Shown: in pieces, positions 29,801 to 36,899 of the stretch
Position numbering within the stretch: position 1 is the first letter of the stretch
Layout: the number at the start of each line of letters is the position of its first letter
Source of the DNA: Methylobacterium sp. DB0501
GTDB lineage: Bacteria; Pseudomonadota; Alphaproteobacteria; Rhizobiales; Beijerinckiaceae
Reading direction: 5' to 3'
Assembly: GCF_011043735.1 (NCBI RefSeq)
Contig: NZ_JAAKGV010000027.1
Span: forward strand, 1 to 64,000
Length of the DNA stretch: 64,000 nucleotides
Notes under the pieces: generated by a model
Seen by the model: the letters and a program-made list of their open reading frames with translations, nothing else
What the model was told of the DNA's origin: nothing
The model's database searches: none
Made by a program: the position numbers and the translations under genes

Positions 29801-30224
29801 CGCGGCGGGGCCCGGTCCGGTCGCGCGCCGGCCGGCAGGACCCGGGCCGTCCTCGCCTGGGCACCCGTTCGGGTTCGACACGGCTACGATGCTGATCGCC
29901 GGCAACGGCGACGACCGGCTGATCGGCAGCCGGGCCGACGACGTGCTGATCGCCGGCGCTGGCACCGACATCCTGACTGGCGGGGCGGGGGCCGACACGT
30001 TCGTGCTCGCGCCGGGGTTCGGCCGGGCGACCGTGACGGACTTCAGGCCGCGCATTGACGCGGTCCAGTTCGACCATGCCACCTTCGCGAGCTTCGCCGA
30101 GGTGAGGGCGCACGCCGCTCAGGTCGGGGCGGACGTGGTCATCACGGCCGGCCTCGACCACACGGTGACGCTGCAGAGCACGACGTTGAGGACCCTGTCG
30201 GCCGGCGACTTCCACTTCGCCTGA
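23832..30224 (+). CDS. Giant secreted glycerophosphodiesterase with RTX, cadherin-like and VCBS repeats
   Basis: 2130 residues. Residues 1-240 form a GDPD barrel with catalytic H10-R11, E37, D39 and H52, plus IPELKD and VAAWTIEG. Residues about 274-316 are RTX calcium-binding nonapeptides (GGDDTVYGDGGNDLLFGGEG). Then come galactose-binding-like modules starting (L/I)xNGSF(D/E)D near 671, 940 and 1124. Cadherin-like NHAPVA repeats lie near 572 and 846. VCBS-type NDAPxx repeats lie near 1440, 1575, 1705 and 1847. A second RTX block at about 2021-2053 precedes a C-terminal LSAGDFHFA tail. No Sec signal is seen, so type I secretion is expected; no T1SS genes are in the window. It would release glycerol phosphate outside the cell for the Ugp-like importer. 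Confidence 0.9.
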   Translation: MSDSLTLYGHRGGGAPYADATVANFTWGVNWGADFVEPDLFLTKDGVLVASHDDAPGGFANLTYAQALAADPALLTLGQLLDFVRDASIATGRDIGLIPELKDQSAAAAEALVRTLVARDFSDPARVVIQSFGSANLTLLHDTIMPRYGVDLPLLRLVTSLSGSADTLAGIAAYADIIAPPIGSLTAAKVEAAHAAGLKVAAWTIEGAQSDLQALIRLGVDGVFEDNTRLARSGLGAIQGASVVYGTPGWDVVSGAGNLQVYAMDGDDIVRAGGGDDTVYGDGGNDLLFGGEGDDRLFGGGGSDFLAGDAGTNVLVGGAGNDVVVATGQGDEIRFRPGDGIDLAVVTDTTTIRLDSIVASDLTVTAMDGDLILRSTVDTSGNPNLPHGTDALVIRGGADSTHRPAAIRFADGTTWSGTELAAKAVSGTDAAVAAVLPGLASVLARAPALALPSTVALGTDMAAGNTLGSGILAQDLAGIETGAAYRLAFSLGEGTGHAGVTVRWGGEVVYAGAPDGPAGEVRVILLGGAGDGSNRLVFSGHDATGQDQGTFDAGLSAVRVVKLADPGVPVPDNHAPVAEAQEIAVSRDFSFTGRIRASDADGDSLAYGLGEGPRHGAVTLNPNGIYTYRPEAGFTGTDGFRVLVNDGHGGVAEATVGLDVKPGIQLGTDLVVNGSFEDLSQSSGNTGTGDWGYRNPTGTLAGWSEANRTRIEQHWDTANGVTARDGRVWVDLNGYNTNTDIAQAVAHVEAGATYQLSFALADADATLKDDAVAVYWGGELVWQGAPPQSGGAWQPISVRVVGGAGDGSDTLRFAGRQPNPAVTTFGAALDDVRLVKIAEPGAAPSDNHAPVANDGSAEGVAGTVIVGRLQATDPDGDTPLTFGLGRDAAHGDVVVARDGSFRYVPTVGFSGSDAFTFTVSDGHGGTATATQRLTIDRRTNLLINGSFDDVTGALGTGGTGRIAGSAGTVTVSGWADLAGRPIELHGTKAASSENRIDPAEGSYAVDLNSGGANAQLAQSVAGITAGTTYALSVSVANTATTASDPLTISWGGQTVWTGTPPNILNSAYPTKPVWQTITLDLVGGAGDGTNQLVIQGAQTGTALTGGQGAAIDAISLVAIEAHPNLIRNGSFDDLTGANNPGSWGYRNDSGASPGSIAGWTDLSRYKRIEVHGPRALDSANNPVDALDGNYYVDLVGGTTGSNIRLAQTVAGVQAGQTYDLTFSIADGDPGRSDDGVTVFWGGALVYSTSPGFDPGTGTIRAGASAGQPAPAAGQTWQTVTVQVVGGATASGGTANQLVFQSTGNAASGDLNGVELDAVSLRLRNTAPVVTSGLQAGTVTEWADGSAAPHVVSGAVTVADPDAGDILVARATPRGADYLGAFTLDDGALAGGTIGWTFSVEDGAIDGLAAGQVLVQTYDIAIDDRHGGTATQPVTVTLTGTNDAPAVTVRDGDSAGPADPLVEADDGLSASGTLTVTDPDLADPVTAAVSGVIATGPRGGLTDAELLGYLSVTPGTVIDDAHTTGPLDWRFDSGLQAFDFLADGEELDLSYRITPDDGHAPTGTGDGTVTIRIIGSNDAPVLAADAGGHAMTEIAGSTEGDAILRAAASLAFTDADLSDAHMAGVALTGVAWSGGDLPAGLRAALADAVTARLTEGSGRVAIDFALADRLADGLGAGETLTATYAASVTDDAGAVATQPVAFTVTGTNDAPVVDQARSLIAGVVTEQRGRTGSSVLNGTAGRIVFEDADLGDRPTAAITGQTLAYADAAGAGRELTAAQAAAITSAFSLVTGSAEQQAGAVDWRFGLPDEAIDGLGAGERVTLVSTIGIDDHHGGRASQAVTVTLIGQNDAPTAQGDIAGLRSLGRLVIGADRGVLANDWDVDAHDTLSVTTVRGARGAAALAPGRAATIAGAYGTLTLRPDGSYAYEAGLRGLLAQIVPPGLVPLDSFTYTADDGHGGSTTGSLTIATAAPGQAVVMGTDGDDTLAATSVAAGPGPVARRPAGPGPSSPGHPFGFDTATMLIAGNGDDRLIGSRADDVLIAGAGTDILTGGAGADTFVLAPGFGRATVTDFRPRIDAVQFDHATFASFAEVRAHAAQVGADVVITAGLDHTVTLQSTTLRTLSAGDFHFA

Positions 30225-30237
30225 TCGGCGGCGCCCG

Positions 30238-30259
30238 GGGCAGCGTCGGGGCGCTGCCC
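30238..30259. terminator. Hairpin downstream of the GDPD-RTX gene
   Basis: gggcagcg-tcgggg-cgctgccc is a perfect 8-base-pair stem with a 6-base loop, 14 bases after the stop codon. There is no U-tract, so intrinsic termination is only possible, not certain. Confidence 0.4.
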
Positions 30260-30351
30260 GCAGGGTCGGGGCCGGATGCCACGCCTCGCCATGGAGGCCA
30301 AGGTACGGGGACGTGTCGGATCCTGCTCCCGGTTTCACACAGACTGGTCGA

Positions 30352-30585
30352 TCAGAGTTCCAGCGTCGTTCGAGAACTCGCCTTGTCCGACATCGCTATG
30401 ATCCAGGCATGATCATGCCTGGGATTATGGATGATGCCGATCCGGATCTTGGCCCGCCGCGCCGTCAACTCGATGTCTTCTCTATAGAAGCCCGTGCTCT
30501 TCGCCCGCGCTGCGGCCTCGGCCGCATCCCGCGACTCGTAGCGCTCGCCCAACCCTGAGGCGGCCTTCTGTGGTAGGTCTTTCAT
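30352..30585 (-). CDS. Small hypothetical protein
   Basis: 77-residue frame with balanced composition, e.g. RDAAEAAARAKSTGFYREDI and IRIGIIHNPRHDHAWIIAMS. No signal peptide, membrane segment or domain recognised. It has no close operon partner, and the sequence around it is decayed. It could be a real orphan gene or a remnant. Confidence 0.35.
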   Translation of the reverse strand: MKDLPQKAASGLGERYESRDAAEAAARAKSTGFYREDIELTARRAKIRIGIIHNPRHDHAWIIAMSDKASSRTTLEL

Positions 30586-30595
30586 CGACGAGAAG

Positions 30596-30958
30596 ATGGG
30601 GGCGCTGGCCGCAATGCGTCATTTTCAGACCTTCGATGATCGCCGTCGGAAGACCCGCTCGACTCCCGACGACCTGCTGATCGTCGGCAACCAGCCGTCC
30701 GGATCCCTGGGGCTCACCTTCGCCAGCCGGGCCGCCCGGATCGTCGATCGCCCCATCGTGGTCTTGCTGTCGGCCGCGGACGCGGTGAGGCCGGAAGTAC
30801 TCTCGGCGATCCCCATCGTGGATGTCGCGCACCGGCCATGGCACTCGCCTGCACTCGCGCTCATGCTGCGGCGGCACCTGGGTTCGGACCCACGAAGTTC
30901 CACCCGGCACGGGAGAGCCGGGAATCGAGCGGCAACGCCATCGCAGAGCCTCCACTGA
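30596..30958 (+). pseudogene. Possible receiver-domain (response regulator) fragment
   Basis: The 120-residue frame contains DDLLIVGNQPSGSLGLTFAS, then RPIVVLLSAADAVR and VDVAHRPWHSPALALMLRRH. These resemble the middle and end of a CheY-like receiver (a P..LIV...LP...G..F, P.V..S, ..KP....L...L pattern). The expected phospho-acceptor half and the conserved Lys-Pro are absent or altered. I regard it as a decayed remnant; the match is by eye only. Confidence 0.35.
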
Positions 30959-31008
30959 ACGGTCGGGACGGGGCGCGGGGGGATCTCGGGTCTTCGAGCG
31001 TCGCTCGA

Positions 31009-31206
31009 TCAGGCGGAAACGCGGCGGTCATCCTGGTACCCGGCAGCCTTGAGGTCGTTGCGGCACTCCTGGAGCGTGAAGGCGGCGAAAGCCGGCCGGA
31101 TCGCAGCATGCAGGTCTTCGACCTTGCGCGCCGCCGCGGTGTGCAGCAGCGTCTTGAGCCTGGCGAAGGCCTGCTCGATCAGGTTGAACTCCGGGCGGTA
31201 GGGCTC
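31009..31206 (-). pseudogene. IS630-family transposase C-terminal fragment
   Basis: About 65 codons beginning YRPEFNLIEQAFARLKTLL and ending with ECRNDLKAAGYQ. This is the typical end of IS630-type DDE transposases (PPYSP(D/E)FNPIEQ with the catalytic E, later EC...F...GY). The rest of the transposase is missing. The fragment directly abuts the truncated nitronate monooxygenase gene. Confidence 0.75.
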
Positions 31207-31508
31207 CCGGGGGTCTCGACGGCCCTGACGCCGCACTCGATGATCGCCCGCCGGTCGTCCGCACAGGGCGGTGGCGAAACTGACGGAAGGATCGTCAGGT
31301 TCACGCCGAGCGGCTTGCCGGTCATCTCCCGGCGGCGAGCGATCTCGTGCCGGAGGGCATCCGGTGTCGGCTGGGTCAGGGCCGTCAGGATGCCGAGCCC
31401 CCCTGCGTTGGAGACGGCCGACGCCATCTCGGCCGTGCCGATCCACATCATGCCGTCCTGGACGATCGGATGTTGGATGCCGAGGAGTGCCGTGATGCGT
31501 GTCCGCAA
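31207..31508 (-). pseudogene. Nitronate monooxygenase, N-terminal fragment
   Basis: Starting at TTG 31508 the frame reads LRTRITALLGIQHPIVQDGM, then SAVSNAGGLGILTALTQPTP and GKPLGVNLTILPS. This is the FMN-binding N-terminus of 2-nitropropane dioxygenase/nitronate monooxygenase proteins. It ends after about 98 residues at VRAVETPGS, exactly where the IS630 tail begins. The rest of the barrel, with the catalytic His, is lost. Confidence 0.75.
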
Positions 31509-31632
31509 GGCCCTTCGAGGCCGAACGGCGTGGCCGGGCGCCTCTGCCGCGCCGCAAGGCCGTGCTCTCGTCGATGAGCCGGTATTCAACCGGCTCATCG
31601 TCATTGACTGTACAGCATAAGTACAAACCGCA

Positions 31633-32847
31633 TCAGGCGAGTTTGCAGGCACTGCCCTCCAGCGACCGGAACGCCTCGCTGCCCGGCACGGTCGCGACAA
31701 GGGTGTACTGGTCCCAGTCGCCGGTCGACTCGGAGGGCCGCTTGACCTTGGCCAGGTACATGTCGTGCTGCATCAGTCCGTCCTTCCGCACCCGGCCGTT
31801 CCGGACGTAGAAGTCGTCGACCGGCAGCGCCCGCATCGTCTCCATGACGCGGTCCGCGTCCCGGGTGCCGGCAGCCTGCACAGCCTTCAGGTAGTGGGTC
31901 GTCTGGCTGTAGGCCGAGGCCTGCAGCATGGTCGGCATCCGTCCGACCAGCGCGCGGAAGCGCTGCGACCAGGCGCGGGATTCCGGCGTCCGGTCCCAGT
32001 AGAAGGCGGTGGCGAGGAGCGTTCCTTGCGCGATCGGCAGCCCTATGCTGCGCACGTCGGTGTCCATCAGCACCATCGCGGCGACGCGCTGGCCGGCCCC
32101 TTGAAGCCCGAATTCCGTCGCCTGCTTGATGCAGTTGACCGCGTCGGCGCCGCCATTGGCGAGCGTCACCACCTTCGCCCCCGAGGCCTGCGCCTGGAGC
32201 AGGTAGGAGGAGAAGTCCGGCGTGCCGAGGGGCGCGCGGACGGTTCCCAGCACCTTCGCGCCGGCGGCCTGCACCACCTGGGACATGTCGTTCACCAGCG
32301 CGGCCCCGAAGCCGTAATCGGCCGCGATGAAGAACCAGCTGTCGCCGCCGTCCCGGACGATCGCCGGACCGATGGTCTTCGCCATCGCATGCGAATCATA
32401 GGTCCATTGCGTGGTGTATGGCGAGCAGAACTTACCGGTGATGTCGGACGAGCCGGGGCTGGTCGCCAGCACGATCTTCTTGCGCTCGGCGGAGAGCTGC
32501 ATGATCGCCAGCGCGATGGCGGTCGAGGGCAGGTCGATGATCGCGTCGACGCCCTCCTGGTCGTACCAGCGCCGGGCGATGGCCGAGGACACGTCCGGCT
32601 TGAGCTGGCAATCTGCGGAGACGAGCTTCGCCTTCTGGCCGAGGCAGGGGCCGAAATCGTCGATCGCCATCTGCACCGACTTCACCAGCGCCGGGCCGCT
32701 GATGTCGGCATAGGCCGAGGACAGGTCGCTGAGCGCACCGATGGTGACCGGGCCGGTGGCAGCGTTCGCGCCGCGGCCTGACAGGCCGACCAGGGCTGGC
32801 GCAGCGAGTCCTCCCAGAATCGTCCGTCGGGTGAGAGAGCCGTTCAT
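31633..32847 (-). CDS. Branched-chain-amino-acid-type substrate-binding protein (orphan)
   Basis: 404-residue periplasmic binding protein of the Peripla_BP_6 (LivK-like) family. The N-terminus SLTRRTILGGLAAPALVG is a Tat-like signal with twin Arg, cleaved near ANAA. The mature part starts TGPVTIGALSDLSSAYADIS. A GGAGGAGGAAA ribosome site precedes the ATG. No permease or ATPase gene is adjacent. A second protein of the same length and pattern (SSAYADISG / SSAYSDTAG) occurs at 41117-42331. Both lie beside acyl-CoA catabolic genes, where such proteins often bind aromatic or short-chain acids. Confidence 0.87.
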   Translation of the reverse strand: MNGSLTRRTILGGLAAPALVGLSGRGANAATGPVTIGALSDLSSAYADISGPALVKSVQMAIDDFGPCLGQKAKLVSADCQLKPDVSSAIARRWYDQEGVDAIIDLPSTAIALAIMQLSAERKKIVLATSPGSSDITGKFCSPYTTQWTYDSHAMAKTIGPAIVRDGGDSWFFIAADYGFGAALVNDMSQVVQAAGAKVLGTVRAPLGTPDFSSYLLQAQASGAKVVTLANGGADAVNCIKQATEFGLQGAGQRVAAMVLMDTDVRSIGLPIAQGTLLATAFYWDRTPESRAWSQRFRALVGRMPTMLQASAYSQTTHYLKAVQAAGTRDADRVMETMRALPVDDFYVRNGRVRKDGLMQHDMYLAKVKRPSESTGDWDQYTLVATVPGSEAFRSLEGSACKLA

Positions 32848-33072
32848 CGTCGTTTCCTCCTCCGGAGGCCCGGACAGTTCCGTCCGGTGCCTCAGTCCCT
32901 GATTAGGGCCGCTTGGAGCTGCTCGCGGGCCTCTGCCGGGCCCAGCAAGCCGCACCTGCGAACCCGGCTGGACGGTGACCCGGGCCTCGTCGTCCTTCCG
33001 ACCGCGCGATCCATCTCGCGACCGACGGCGAGGCCGTTTCTGGCTTGCCCCAGAGATCCGGACTCCGTCTCG

Positions 33073-33100
33073 TTGACGTTATCTTACTTGCCAGTATAGA
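33073..33100 (+). promoter_or_regulatory. Sigma-70-like promoter
   Basis: ttgacg (33073-33078), 16-base spacer, tataga (33095-33100). It faces the deleted acyl-CoA ligase gene whose ATG is at 33293. Between 32848 and 33292 I see no gene other than this promoter. Confidence 0.4.
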
Positions 33101-33292
33101 TCATACCTAGACGCAGCCGCAAGCTTCGCGTCAGGCGACGGCGGGGACGCAAGAGCACAATGCAGGCATCCGGCGCCTGCAGTGGATCCGGGCGGCGCTT
33201 CATGCGTCGCGCAGGGGCGATGCCCAAGGTGAGCCGGCGAAGCGGCCGCCCGACGAAGAAGCCCGACGGCCTACGCCACGAGGAGGAACACG

Positions 33293-33770
33293 ATGCAGGG
33301 GATCGACGGCAGAGAGCCGGATCCGGGCACGAGGACACGCCGCAACACCATCTCGGACGCCTTCGCCCGGACGGCACGGCGCCACGGTCCGCGACTGGTT
33401 CCACTCGGGCGATGTCGGAGTGATGGACGAGGCGGGCTACATCACGGTCGTCGACCGGATGAAGGACGTCATCAAGACGGGCGGCACCATCGTGGCGAGC
33501 CGCGAGGTCGAGGAGGCGCTGTTCACCCACCCGGCGGTGTCGGAGGTGGCGGTGATCGGCTTGCCCGATCCGAAATGGATCGAGGCGGTGACGGCAGTGG
33601 TGGTGCTGCGTCCCGACCATGCCGCCGACGAGGCGACCCTGATCGCCCATGCCCGTGGTCAGCTCGCGCCGTTCAAGCTGCCCAAGCGGATCATCTTCCG
33701 CACCGATCTGCCCCGCAACACGGCCGGCAAGCTTCTCAAGCGCGAGTTGCGGTCCGAATACGCGGGCTGA
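33293..33770 (+). pseudogene. Acyl-CoA synthetase with large internal deletion
   Basis: An AGGAGG site precedes ATG 33293, and the first 32 codons (ending RRNTISDAFARTARRHG) match the start of AMP-forming acyl-CoA ligases. The frame then shifts and continues as VRDWFHSGDVGVMDEAGYIT followed by VDRMKDVIKTGG, VAVIGLPDPKW and LPRNTAGKLLKREL to the stop at 33770. That is the AMP-binding C-terminal domain with its catalytic Lys. About 350-400 codons, including the nucleotide-binding P-loop, are gone. It is a pseudogene. An intact family member lies at 43580. Confidence 0.82.
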
Positions 33771-33820
33771 TGCAGGAACTCAGAGGCTGTTTGACCTGAT
33801 CGACCGTATTCAGACCCGCC

Positions 33821-33856
33821 GTCATTCCGGGCGCCGCTGCGCGGCCCCGGAATGAC
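33821..33856. repeat. Dispersed palindromic repeat, copy 2
   Basis: gtcattccgg...ccggaatgac with extended arms (acccgcc before, ggcgggt after) forms the most perfect copy of the dyad also found at 6091 and 40763. It lies between the ligase pseudogene and the convergent TetR gene and could act as a bidirectional terminator. Confidence 0.72.
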
Positions 33857-33925
33857 GGCGGGTGTCAATGCTATGGAATGCAATCAAAAATGCTCCGAGC
33901 GCCGTAGGGGCAATCAAGCAGGCTC

Positions 33926-34588
33926 TCACTCCCTCGGCGCCAGCCCCAGGGTCAGGAAGTCGACCATCTCGGACGCCACCTCGGCCGGCCCTCGCGCCCC
34001 TTGCGGATCGTACCAGCGTGCGGGCCAGTTCAAGGCCCCGGCGAGGGTGAAGGCGGCGATCCACGGATCGCCCCGGGCAATCGAGCCGTCCTCCATCCCC
34101 TCGGCGATCAGGTCGCGCATCGCCTGGTCGATCCGCTTCTTGAGGGCCCTGAAGGAGCGCGCGCTCTCCGGCGACAAGGCCTCGTCCCCGGTGCGGATCA
34201 CGCAGCGTCCGAAATCCCCCATGTTGATCTCGGCATAGCGGCGCAGGAACGCCCGCAGGCGCTCGAGCCCGGTCCCGGTCACCGCGCGCGATTCCTCGAC
34301 CGCCTCGAGCAGTTGCTCGAGGCCGAAGGTCACGCATTCGAGCAGGATCTGATCCTTGTTGCCGAGGTAGTGATAGATCGTCGGCTTCGTGATCCCGAGG
34401 CTCGTCGCGACGTCGTCGAGCGAGGTCGCGTGAAAGCCGCGCTCGTTGAACATCCGCACGGCTGCCAGGAGTACGGCCTGCCGCTTGGCCTCGCGCTCGT
34501 GGAGCCGTGCGGTCGCGCTCTTGAAGGGAGAGGATGAGTTCGCCAACGCCCGCCGTTCCCGAAAAATTCCTGCACCCCCAGTGGACAC
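33926..34588 (-). CDS. TetR-family transcriptional regulator
   Basis: Up to 220 residues. The HTH (RMFNERGFHATSLDDVATSL then GITKPTIYHYLGNKDQILLE) lies near residues 45-85 and is followed by a helical ligand-binding domain, here of the type found beside fatty-acid degradation genes. The longest start is GTG at 34588; TTG at 34543 (LANSSSPFK) is equally possible since neither has a strong ribosome site. It is divergent from the SDR-ACAD operon starting at 34939 and probably represses it, with an acyl-CoA as effector. Confidence 0.87.
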   Translation of the reverse strand: MSTGGAGIFRERRALANSSSPFKSATARLHEREAKRQAVLLAAVRMFNERGFHATSLDDVATSLGITKPTIYHYLGNKDQILLECVTFGLEQLLEAVEESRAVTGTGLERLRAFLRRYAEINMGDFGRCVIRTGDEALSPESARSFRALKKRIDQAMRDLIAEGMEDGSIARGDPWIAAFTLAGALNWPARWYDPQGARGPAEVASEMVDFLTLGLAPRE

Positions 34589-34618
34589 GGATGGGGACCG
34601 AGTGCAATATACCAGCGA

Positions 34619-34631
34619 GAATATAATATTC
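34619..34631. promoter_or_regulatory. Candidate TetR operator overlapping a promoter
   Basis: gaatat-a-atattc is a perfect 13-base palindrome containing a TATAAT hexamer. It lies just upstream of the TetR gene in the 350-base divergent region (34589-34938), which otherwise shows no gene. It may be both the -10 region and the repressor site. Confidence 0.4.
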
Positions 34632-34938
34632 GAAAGGGTAGGAAGCAGCGCCGTTGCGCTCGCCTGGGACGGGCGGAGTCATGCGATTCCATGCGCCTGT
34701 CGATGAACGGGTCGCCTGCGACCATCCCGCCCTGGCCGCCGGCTTGGGCTGCCTCGCGTGATCGGGATGGGCCGAGGTCGATCGACAGCGTTAGCAACGT
34801 CGTCGTCCAGATACATGCCGGCAAATCTCAATTCAATGTCAGTCGTGCGGAGATGATCCACACAGTACTGCTCGAATTTCGAACGGCGATGCGTCGAGGT
34901 TGCCTCAACGACGAGATTATACCATAGGGGAGTTTTCC

Positions 34939-35700
34939 ATGAAGATCCGGGATGTCGGTGCTGTCGTGACGGGGGGCGCGTCGGGGCTCGGAGGCGCAAC
35001 GGCCGCACGCCTCGCCGCGGCGGGTGCGAAGGTGACGATCATCGACCGCAACGCCGAACTGGGCTTGCGGCACGCCGAGGCCATCGGGGGCCACTTCGTC
35101 GCTGCCGATGTGACCGACGAGCAGGCGATCGCCGCCGCCCTCGACGAGGCGGAAGGCCTGCACGGCAAGGCTCGCATCCTCGTCAACTGCGCCGGGATCG
35201 GCCCGCCGGCCAAGGTCATCGGCCGCGAAGGGAACGTGCTTCCTCTCGCCGATTTCCGCCGCATCGTCGACATCAACCTGATCGGCAGCTTCAACACCCT
35301 GTCGCAATTCGCCGGCCGGCTTCACCGGGCGGAGCCGCTTGGTGAGGAGCGCGGCGTCATCATCAACACCGCGAGCGTCGCCGCCTTCGACGGACAGATC
35401 GGGCAGGCCGCCTACGCCGCCTCGAAGAGCGCCATCGTCGGCATGGCCCTGCCGCTCGCCCGCGAATTCGCCCGCTACGGGATCCGCGTGATGACGATCG
35501 CCCCGGGCATCTTCCTGACGCCGCTGCTCGCGACCCTTCCCGAGGAGGTCCAGGTCTCCCTCGGTCAGCAGGTGCCGTTCCCGAGCCGTCTCGGGCAGCC
35601 GGACGAGTTCGCGCAGCTCGTCGAGGGCATCGTCACCAACCCGATGCTGAACGGCGAGGTGATCCGCCTCGACGGCGCCATCCGGATGACCGCGAAATGA
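34939..35700 (+). CDS. SDR-family 3-hydroxyacyl-CoA dehydrogenase-like protein
   Basis: 253 residues. The Rossmann motif TGGASGLGGATAARL lies near residues 11-25. NCAGIG, the catalytic Ser in INTASVAAFDGQ and YAASKSAIVGM follow. The pattern IGQAAYAASKSAIVGMALPL and GIRVMTIAPGIFLTPLL is that of type II 3-hydroxyacyl-CoA dehydrogenases (HSD17B10-like). The ATG has an AGGGGAG site. It is the first gene of the operon and overlaps the ACAD gene by 4 bases. It likely oxidises a 3-hydroxyacyl-CoA. Confidence 0.88.
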   Translation: MKIRDVGAVVTGGASGLGGATAARLAAAGAKVTIIDRNAELGLRHAEAIGGHFVAADVTDEQAIAAALDEAEGLHGKARILVNCAGIGPPAKVIGREGNVLPLADFRRIVDINLIGSFNTLSQFAGRLHRAEPLGEERGVIINTASVAAFDGQIGQAAYAASKSAIVGMALPLAREFARYGIRVMTIAPGIFLTPLLATLPEEVQVSLGQQVPFPSRLGQPDEFAQLVEGIVTNPMLNGEVIRLDGAIRMTAK

Positions 35701-36899
35701 GCGCCCTTCCTTCGCCCGCCGACAAGGCCGCCGGCCTCTCGTCAGAGGCCGCGGACATCGCCGACCGGGTCGAGCGCTTCGTGCGCGACGTCGTGGCGCC
35801 CTACGAGAAGGATGCCCGGCGCGACCATCACGATTGCCCGACCGACGACCTCGTCGCCGAGCTGCGGACCAAGGCCCGGGAGGCCGGCATCCTGACCCCG
35901 CATATCCGGTCGGACGGCCGCTTCCTCAACCACCGCGAGACGGCCGCCGTGCTGATCCGCACCGGCCTCTCGCCGCTCGGACCGCTCGCCTGCAACACCG
36001 CGGCGCCCGACGAGGGCAACATGTTCCTCCTCGACAAGGTGGGCAGCCCGGACATCCGCGAGCGCTTCCTCAAGCCCCTGGTCGAGGGGCGCAGCCGCTC
36101 GGCCTTCTTCATGACCGAGCCGGCAGCGGAGGGTGGCGCCGGTTCGGATCCCTCGATGATGATCACCACCTGTCGGCCCGACGGCAACCATTGGGTGATC
36201 GACGGCCGCAAGGCCTTCATCACTGGGGCGGCCGGGGCGGCGATCGGCATCGTGATGGCGAAGGCGGCCGAGGGCGCCTGCCTGTTCCTGGTCGACCTGC
36301 CCGATCCCGCGATCCGGATCGAGCGGGTGCCCAACACCCTCGACAGCTCGATGCCGGGCGGCCACGCCGTCGTGACGATCGAGGGCCTGCGGGTGCCCGC
36401 CGACCAGATGCTCGGCCGGCCCGGGGAGGGCTTCAAGTACGCGCAGGTCCGCCTCGCTTCGGCGCGGCTGACGCATTGCATGCGCTGGCTCGGCGCCTGT
36501 CGGCGCGCCAACGAGATCGCCACCGACTACGCCAACCGGCGCCACGCCTTCGGCAAGCCGCTGATCGAGCACGAGGGCGTCGGCTTCATGCTGGCCGAGA
36601 ACCTCATCGACCTGAAACAGGCCGAGCTGATGATCGACTGGTGCGCCGACGTTCTGGATGGCGGAGCGCCCGGCATCGCCGAGAGCTCGATGGCCAAGGT
36701 CGCGGTCAGCGAGGGGCTGATGCGCATCGCCGATCGCTGCGTGCAGGTGATGGGCGGCAGCGGCGTGACCCAGGACACCATCGTCGAGCAGGTGTTTCGC
36801 GAGGTGCGGGCCTTCCGGATCTACGACGGGCCGACCGAGGTGCACAAATGGTCGCTCGCCAAGAAGATCCGCCGCGACTGGAAGGAGGCCCAGGCGTGA
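35697..36899 (+). CDS. Acyl-CoA dehydrogenase (ACAD10/11-like)
   Basis: 400-residue flavoprotein dehydrogenase of normal length. FFMTEPAAEGGAGSDPSMM is the FAD-binding/acyl signature. IDGRKAFITGAAGA lies in the beta domain. VMGGSGVTQDT and YDGPTEVHKWSLAKKI near the C-terminus bind FAD and close the active site. The direct coupling to an APH-type kinase (GTGA overlap) mirrors mammalian ACAD10/ACAD11, which contain both domains, and the LvaC/LvaA pair of levulinate degradation. A role with 4-hydroxyacyl-CoA substrates is therefore inferred. Confidence 0.9.
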   Translation: MSALPSPADKAAGLSSEAADIADRVERFVRDVVAPYEKDARRDHHDCPTDDLVAELRTKAREAGILTPHIRSDGRFLNHRETAAVLIRTGLSPLGPLACNTAAPDEGNMFLLDKVGSPDIRERFLKPLVEGRSRSAFFMTEPAAEGGAGSDPSMMITTCRPDGNHWVIDGRKAFITGAAGAAIGIVMAKAAEGACLFLVDLPDPAIRIERVPNTLDSSMPGGHAVVTIEGLRVPADQMLGRPGEGFKYAQVRLASARLTHCMRWLGACRRANEIATDYANRRHAFGKPLIEHEGVGFMLAENLIDLKQAELMIDWCADVLDGGAPGIAESSMAKVAVSEGLMRIADRCVQVMGGSGVTQDTIVEQVFREVRAFRIYDGPTEVHKWSLAKKIRRDWKEAQA

